Position numbers and translations under genes: made by a program. Shown here in pieces: positions 6,227 to 7,192 of a stretch of DNA of 7,192 nt. Below the pieces are notes generated by a model. It had not been told where the DNA came from and did not search any database. It was given only the letters and a program-made list of their open reading frames with translations. Source of the stretch: Oscillibacter sp. (GTDB lineage Bacteria; Bacillota; Clostridia; Oscillospirales; Oscillospiraceae); NCBI GenBank assembly GCA_003522105.1, contig DPGF01000083.1, positions 714-7,905 of the forward strand, written 5' to 3'. Positions within the stretch are counted from its first letter, which is position 1; each line of letters begins with the position of its first letter.

Positions 6227-7192
6227 TTAAGCCTCCTTCTTTGCTTCTTCGGCAGCCTTGGCAGCCTCTGCCGCGGCCTTGGCCTTGGCGGCGGCTTCCT
6301 TGACCTTCTGCTTGCCGACCTTGAACGAATGCGTCAGGTGCAGTCTGCCGGGGCAGATGTAAGAGCACGCGCCGCACTCGATGCAGTCCATCACGTGGGC
6401 AGCCTCGAGATCCTCGATGCGGTTCTTCTGCACATATAAATAAAGGTACAGGGGCTCAAGGTGCATAGGGCAGGCCTCGACACAGCGGCCGCAGCGAATG
6501 CAGGTCGGGTCGGCGGAGACCTTGTTCTCATTGCCCGCAAACGCCAGCACCGCGCCCGTGCCCTTGGCAACGGGGAAATCGGCGGACGCCTGCGCCATAC
6601 CCATCATCGGGCCGCCGGCGATGAGCTTGAATGTCTCGTCCTTCAGACCGCCGCAGGCATCGAAGAGGAGGGAGACCGGCGTACCGATCGGGCACTCTAA
6701 GTTCTTCGGCTCCACAACGCCGCTGCCGGACACGGTAACGACCTTGCGCACCACGGGCATGCCGTCCTTGATGGCATGGTAGATGGCGATGGTGGTGTTG
6801 ATGTTGAACACGGCGCAGCCGATGTTCGCGGGAAGACCTCCCGGGGGCACCTGCTTGCCGGTGATGGCCTGGCAGAGCTGCTTTTCGCCGCCCTGCGGGT
6901 AGCGGCAGCGCAGCGATTCGACCACGACCGGAGCCTTCTGCTCGGCGATGATCTTGTTGAGGGCTTCGATGCCGTTTTTCTTGTTGTCCTCCACGCCGAT
7001 GACGACCTTGTTCACGCCGAACATCTTGGCGAGGTAGCAGCAGCCGCCGATGATCTCAGCGGGACGCTCGAGCATCGCGCGATGGTCGCCGGTGATGTAG
7101 GGCTCGCACTCCGCGCCGTTGATGATCACCGTGTCGACCTTGCCGATACCGCCGGAGATCTTAACGTGAGTCGGGAACGTTGCGCCGCCCAT
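6227..7192 (-). CDS. rnfC: Rnf complex subunit RnfC, NADH-binding Fe-S flavoprotein, 5' end beyond the window
   Basis: Peripheral cytoplasmic subunit where NAD+ is reduced; related to the 51-kDa NADH-binding subunit of complex I. The 321 visible residues open with the glycine-rich motif MGGATFPTHVK, which lies well inside RnfC. The Met at the window edge is therefore internal, and roughly 100-140 N-terminal residues are missing. Further motifs are NGAECEPYITGDHRAMLE (25-42), the GGEKQLCQAITGKQVPPGG region (101-119), an SLBB-like stretch (about 150-190) and GGPMMGMA (193-200). Two 4Fe-4S sites follow: C231/C234/C237/C241 and C270/C273/C276/C280, each CxxCxxCxxxCP. The C-terminus (about 297-321) is almost pure Ala/Lys/Glu. 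It is first among the visible rnf genes, 3 bp before rnfD. The operon promoter should lie upstream of rnfC, outside this window. Confidence 0.97.
   Translation of the reverse strand: MGGATFPTHVKISGGIGKVDTVIINGAECEPYITGDHRAMLERPAEIIGGCCYLAKMFGVNKVVIGVEDNKKNGIEALNKIIAEQKAPVVVESLRCRYPQGGEKQLCQAITGKQVPPGGLPANIGCAVFNINTTIAIYHAIKDGMPVVRKVVTVSGSGVVEPKNLECPIGTPVSLLFDACGGLKDETFKLIAGGPMMGMAQASADFPVAKGTGAVLAFAGNENKVSADPTCIRCGRCVEACPMHLEPLYLYLYVQKNRIEDLEAAHVMDCIECGACSYICPGRLHLTHSFKVGKQKVKEAAAKAKAAAEAAKAAEEAKKEA

Noticed and set aside
6005..6439. Plus-strand frame of 144 codons opposite the rnfC-rnfD junction
   Set aside because: It covers the ends of two certain genes, has no recognisable domain, and is explained by base composition.
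7190..7192. The ATG at the right edge as the start of rnfC
   Set aside because: MGGATFPTHVK is an internal conserved motif of RnfC, and about a quarter to a third of the protein would be missing if it started here. The real start is outside the window.
2455..7192. The membrane complex could be Na+-NQR instead of Rnf
   Set aside because: RnfB (polyferredoxin) and RnfC (two 4Fe-4S motifs plus an NADH-type domain) are present, and neither NqrA nor NqrF is.

Overview
This window (about 60% G+C by eye) holds two complete or partial operons, both on the minus strand, and looks like ordinary chromosomal core DNA of a G+C-rich, Gram-positive-type Clostridia. Three things point there. The heat-shock genes run hrcA-grpE-dnaK behind a perfect CIRCE operator. 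The visible part of DnaK lacks the insertion of roughly 23 residues that proteobacterial DnaK carries near residue 75. The electron-transport genes have the clostridial order rnfC-D-G-E-A-B, and nearly every gene has a strong AGGAGG-type ribosome binding site. An Oscillospiraceae-like gut anaerobe would fit, but that placement is inference.

Region 1 (7192 down to 2455) is the Rnf operon, read right to left: rnfC (5' end beyond the window), rnfD, rnfG, rnfE, rnfA, rnfB. The genes are separated by 0-17 bp or overlap by 4 bp, so they are very probably one translationally coupled transcript. Together they encode the membrane-bound ferredoxin:NAD+ oxidoreductase. RnfB takes electrons from reduced ferredoxin through several Fe-S clusters. 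RnfA/RnfE hold an intramembrane Fe-S site, RnfG and RnfD carry covalent FMN, and RnfC passes electrons to NAD+. The electron flow is coupled to export of Na+ or H+. A near-perfect 17-bp hairpin with a T-tract ends the operon 8 nt after the rnfB stop codon.

Region 2 (2454-2262) is the intergenic space. It holds the rnf terminator, then a sigma-A-type promoter (TTGACA, 17 bp, TACACT), then the CIRCE inverted repeat at the predicted transcription start.

Region 3 (2261 down to 1) is the class I heat-shock operon: hrcA (repressor), grpE (nucleotide exchange factor), and dnaK (Hsp70, cut by the window edge). HrcA is expected to bind CIRCE and repress its own operon. An 84-bp A+T-rich gap between grpE and dnaK contains a GNRA-capped hairpin that overlaps a second, competing inverted repeat.

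I see no mobile element, CRISPR array, tRNA or rRNA, and no evidence of a wholly new system. The points worth a second look are the grpE-dnaK RNA element, the Ala/Lys-rich tails shared by three Rnf subunits, the extra cysteines of RnfB, and small departures from the usual motifs in RnfE.
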